A stretch of 64,000 nucleotides of DNA, taken from contig DATNQF010000107.1 of NCBI GenBank assembly GCA_036702855.1, positions 33,558-97,557 on the forward strand, given 5' to 3'. Below the pieces are notes generated by a model that ran no database searches, was not told where the DNA came from, and saw nothing but the letters and a program-made list of their open reading frames with translations. Origin of the DNA: JACVSF01 sp036702855 (GTDB taxonomy: Bacteria > Cyanobacteriota > Cyanobacteriia > Phormidesmidales > Phormidesmidaceae). The position numbers and the translations under genes are program-made. Below, one piece after another: positions 62,440-64,000 of this stretch; position 1 is the stretch's first letter, and each line of letters begins with the position of its first letter.

Positions 62440-63129
62440 ATGGGTACTGCCGTTTTTCTCGAAGGCAAGACTGTTGCCGTTACAGGGGCTTCAGGCACGA
62501 TGGGGCAAGCCCTCCTGCGCGAATTGGCTAAGCAGAAGGCTAAGCCTCTGGCGCTGACCGCGTCTGGCCAGGGCACTTTTGAACCGGATATCCCCGTTAT
62601 CAAATGGACATTGGGCGAGGAATCTGGCCTACAAGACACCCTTAAGGATGTCGATATTCTCATCATTAACCATGGGATAAACGTACACGGAGAAGCTACG
62701 CCTACCGCCATCAAAAACTCTCTGGAAGTCAATGCTCTTTCTGCTTGGCGACTGATGGAAGTTTTCTTTACGACGGTAGAAACGTCTCCCGAACGGGCCA
62801 ACAAAGAAGTTTGGGTAAATACCTCAGAAGCTGAGGCCAATCCTGCTCTGAGTCCTCTCTACGAAATTTCCAAACGGCTGATTGGAGACTTGATTACCTT
62901 GCGTCGTTCGGGGGCTCCCTGCGTCGTCCGCAAAATCATCTTGGGACCGTTCAAGAGCAATCTCAACCCGATCGGCGTGATGTCAGCAGACTGGATTGCT
63001 TGGGCTGTAGTCGCACTCGCGAAACGCAACGTCCGCAACATCATCGTGACGATCAACCCCTTAACCTACTTCACCTTTTCTCTAAAAGAGATTTCCCAGA
63101 GCCTCTATTTCCGCTTTTTTGCGCGTTGA
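62440..63129 (+). CDS. SDR homologous to the dehydrogenase half of bifunctional desaturase-SDR proteins
   Basis: A 229-residue SDR with the cofactor motif TGASGTMG, an NHG variant of the NAG motif (INHGIN) and the active site YEISK, with Ser 12 residues before Tyr. Sequence runs such as INHGINVHGEATPTAIKNS, WVNTSEAEANPALSPLYE and GPFKSNLNPIGVMSAD recall the C-terminal part of cyanobacterial proteins annotated as bifunctional sterol desaturase/short-chain dehydrogenase. Here the hydroxylase half is absent: a stop precedes the start by 30 bases and the upstream gene is DUF427. The substrate is unknown. Confidence 0.82.
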   Translation: MGTAVFLEGKTVAVTGASGTMGQALLRELAKQKAKPLALTASGQGTFEPDIPVIKWTLGEESGLQDTLKDVDILIINHGINVHGEATPTAIKNSLEVNALSAWRLMEVFFTTVETSPERANKEVWVNTSEAEANPALSPLYEISKRLIGDLITLRRSGAPCVVRKIILGPFKSNLNPIGVMSADWIAWAVVALAKRNVRNIIVTINPLTYFTFSLKEISQSLYFRFFAR

Positions 63130-63203
63130 AACAGAGCTTCAGCAAGGGTTAACGCAAACGCTGAGGGTTTCTTCAGCTCATTCCCGCTTTCCAGCCACAC
63201 AAC

Positions 63204-63237
63204 AAAAAAGCAGAGACCAAGATTAAGCGGTTTCTGC
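63204..63237 (-). terminator. Rho-independent terminator on the minus strand
   Basis: On the minus strand a 9-bp stem (GCAGAAACC with GGTCTCTGC, one G-T pair) is followed by TTTTTT. It likely ends the psaI transcript, which comes from the right. Confidence 0.7.
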
Positions 63238-63335
63238 TAAACGAGGGGCACTTGTAACAAAAACTAGGCACGTGTAACACGGCCAACGGCAAGTTTGATC
63301 TAGGCTTTGAACACTTGAGTTTTCAATACTTAGAA

Positions 63336-63375
63336 GCAGGATTAATGCACTCTAAATAAAGCCCATTAATCCTGC
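63336..63375. other. Hairpin 22 bp after the psaI stop
   Basis: Perfect 12-bp arms (GCAGGATTAATG with CATTAATCCTGC) and a 16-base loop. No T run follows on either strand. It may protect the psaI mRNA 3' end. Confidence 0.55.
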
Positions 63376-63396
63376 CAACCAGAGATTCTGCTTGGG

Positions 63397-63522
63397 TTAT
63401 TCCCCTGTGTTGGTCATGGGAGCATCCTTCTCGATGTACAAGAAGAAGGCAGAAAATGCGATCGCAGGGATCACTAGACCAACCATGGGAACCAGAATCG
63501 AAGGTAAAAATGAAGCTGCCAT
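63397..63522 (-). CDS. psaI: Photosystem I reaction centre subunit VIII
   Basis: A short gene found by reading the minus strand. It encodes 41 residues beginning MAASFLPSILVPMVGLV, then IPAIAFSAFFLYIEKDAP. The LPSI-x-VP-x-VGLV-x-PAIA-x5-FLYIEK pattern is that of PsaI, especially of chloroplasts. PsaI is a one-helix thylakoid subunit at the PsaL interface of PSI, important for trimer contacts. The ATG follows GAGGTAGGA. In many cyanobacteria psaI adjoins psaL. Here the downstream neighbour is an SDR gene and the upstream neighbour an unrelated protein, so it stands alone. Confidence 0.88.
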   Translation of the reverse strand: MAASFLPSILVPMVGLVIPAIAFSAFFLYIEKDAPMTNTGE

Positions 63523-63632
63523 AGGATTTTCCTACCTCAACGTCAAAATCACAGCGTTGGGATTAGATTACTCTGAATCACAGAGTTTACTGCAATTTGT
63601 TTACAAACCTTGCAAATCTCTTAATACAAGGG

Positions 63633-64000
63633 CTACAGCTCAAATTCATCCAGCCCAGGAGAAACGACCTCCTCTGGAATCACCGAACGGCTAGTGATGG
63701 CCTTGTAGCTCTCCTGCTGGGTCACCATATCGACAGAAATTGCCTCAAACCAAGCTTCTAGACAACCAAAGGGAACGGTCAGCTGCAGCGCGCCCTCCAG
63801 GTTGCCATGACCGTCTGGGATTAAGTGAGTCACCTGCCGAGGCTCGTCGGCCAGGGTGCGGGTCTGTGGGTCAGTGATCCAGATTTTCAAATACAGGCGA
63901 TTGGGATGAAAAGGCACGCGCAGCGTCACAGACACCCTTTCCCCAGCTGTGAGTTCCCCTTCTGGCAACTCTAAAAGTGGAGTGGGGGGAATGAGAATTT
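63633..64000 (-). CDS. C-terminal part of a protein cut by the window edge, unknown
   Basis: The last 122 or so residues of a minus-strand gene that continues beyond the right edge; the frame is open through 64000 with no start needed inside. It includes VTLRVPFHPNRLYLKIWITDPQTRTL, ALQLTVPFGCLEAWFEAISVDM and QESYKAITSRSVIPEEV, ending DEFEL. It has a beta-rich look. It recalls a cyanobacterial conserved protein but I cannot name a function. psaI follows on the same strand 110 bp after its stop. Confidence 0.7.
   Translation of the reverse strand, partial: ILIPPTPLLELPEGELTAGERVSVTLRVPFHPNRLYLKIWITDPQTRTLADEPRQVTHLIPDGHGNLEGALQLTVPFGCLEAWFEAISVDMVTQQESYKAITSRSVIPEEVVSPGLDEFEL

Overview
The window comes from a cyanobacterium, probably a filamentous or Leptolyngbya-like one, although the genus is inference only. 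The signs are many HIP1-type GCGATCGC octamers, a photosystem I psaI gene, a FurA with the cyanobacterial Cys pattern, DUF1825 and YlqD proteins, an Aas-type acyl-ACP synthetase, and palindromic repeats of a kind common in these genomes. I see no rRNA, no tRNA, no CRISPR array and no intact insertion sequence. The region reads as ordinary chromosome with several rich signalling islands.

Layout. 0-6 kb: an open frame cut by the left edge, a small GlsB/YeaQ-type membrane protein, the glycogen branching enzyme glgB, a hemerythrin-domain protein, a UbiG-like methyltransferase and an unknown protein. 6-11.5 kb: an RND efflux permease and its lipoprotein adaptor on the minus strand, with an unlisted 33-residue membrane peptide between them. 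11.5-14.6 kb: a secreted protein with two LprI-like repeats, a DCC oxidoreductase-SGNH hydrolase pair, nanE and a CPXCG protein. 14.8-18.1 kb: a two-gene signalling unit, a CBS-GAF histidine kinase whose GAF carries the signature residues of a DXCF cyanobacteriochrome, then a receiver-histidine kinase one base later. 18-25.4 kb: a phosphodiester glycosidase-like protein, two glycosyltransferases, an unknown one-pass membrane protein and glgC.

25.4-34.6 kb: a P-loop kinase, an iron(III)-type ABC permease, purN, a solitary exbD and furA. The furA promoter carries three copies of a FurA-box-like core. A PlsC-type acyltransferase and PBP1A follow. 34.6-43.3 kb: DUF1825, J-domain/TPR, TM2-SHOCT and helix-hairpin-helix proteins, prolyl iminopeptidase, an SDR, glgX and an overlapping alkyltransferase-like gene. 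43.8-51.9 kb: a second signalling island with a receiver-degenerate GGDEF-EAL protein, a GAF-CHASE3-PAS kinase with the same catalytic-core style as the 17-kb kinase, and a convergent 1369-residue multi-PAS hybrid kinase. 52-64 kb: a PD-(D/E)XK nuclease, HdeD-like and giant polytopic membrane proteins, pyruvate dehydrogenase E2, YlqD, acyl-ACP synthetase, DUF427, an SDR that is usually half of a larger protein, psaI, and a gene cut by the right edge.

Themes. Glycogen synthesis and breakdown (glgB, glgC, glgX) are spread over 42 kb as separate units. Iron-linked genes (ABC permease, exbD, furA) lie within 4 kb. Four sensor kinases and one c-di-GMP phosphodiesterase candidate suggest a light- and redox-responsive regulatory load. 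The best candidate for something undescribed is the CBS-DXCF-cyanobacteriochrome kinase at 14.8 kb together with its coupled receiver-kinase partner.
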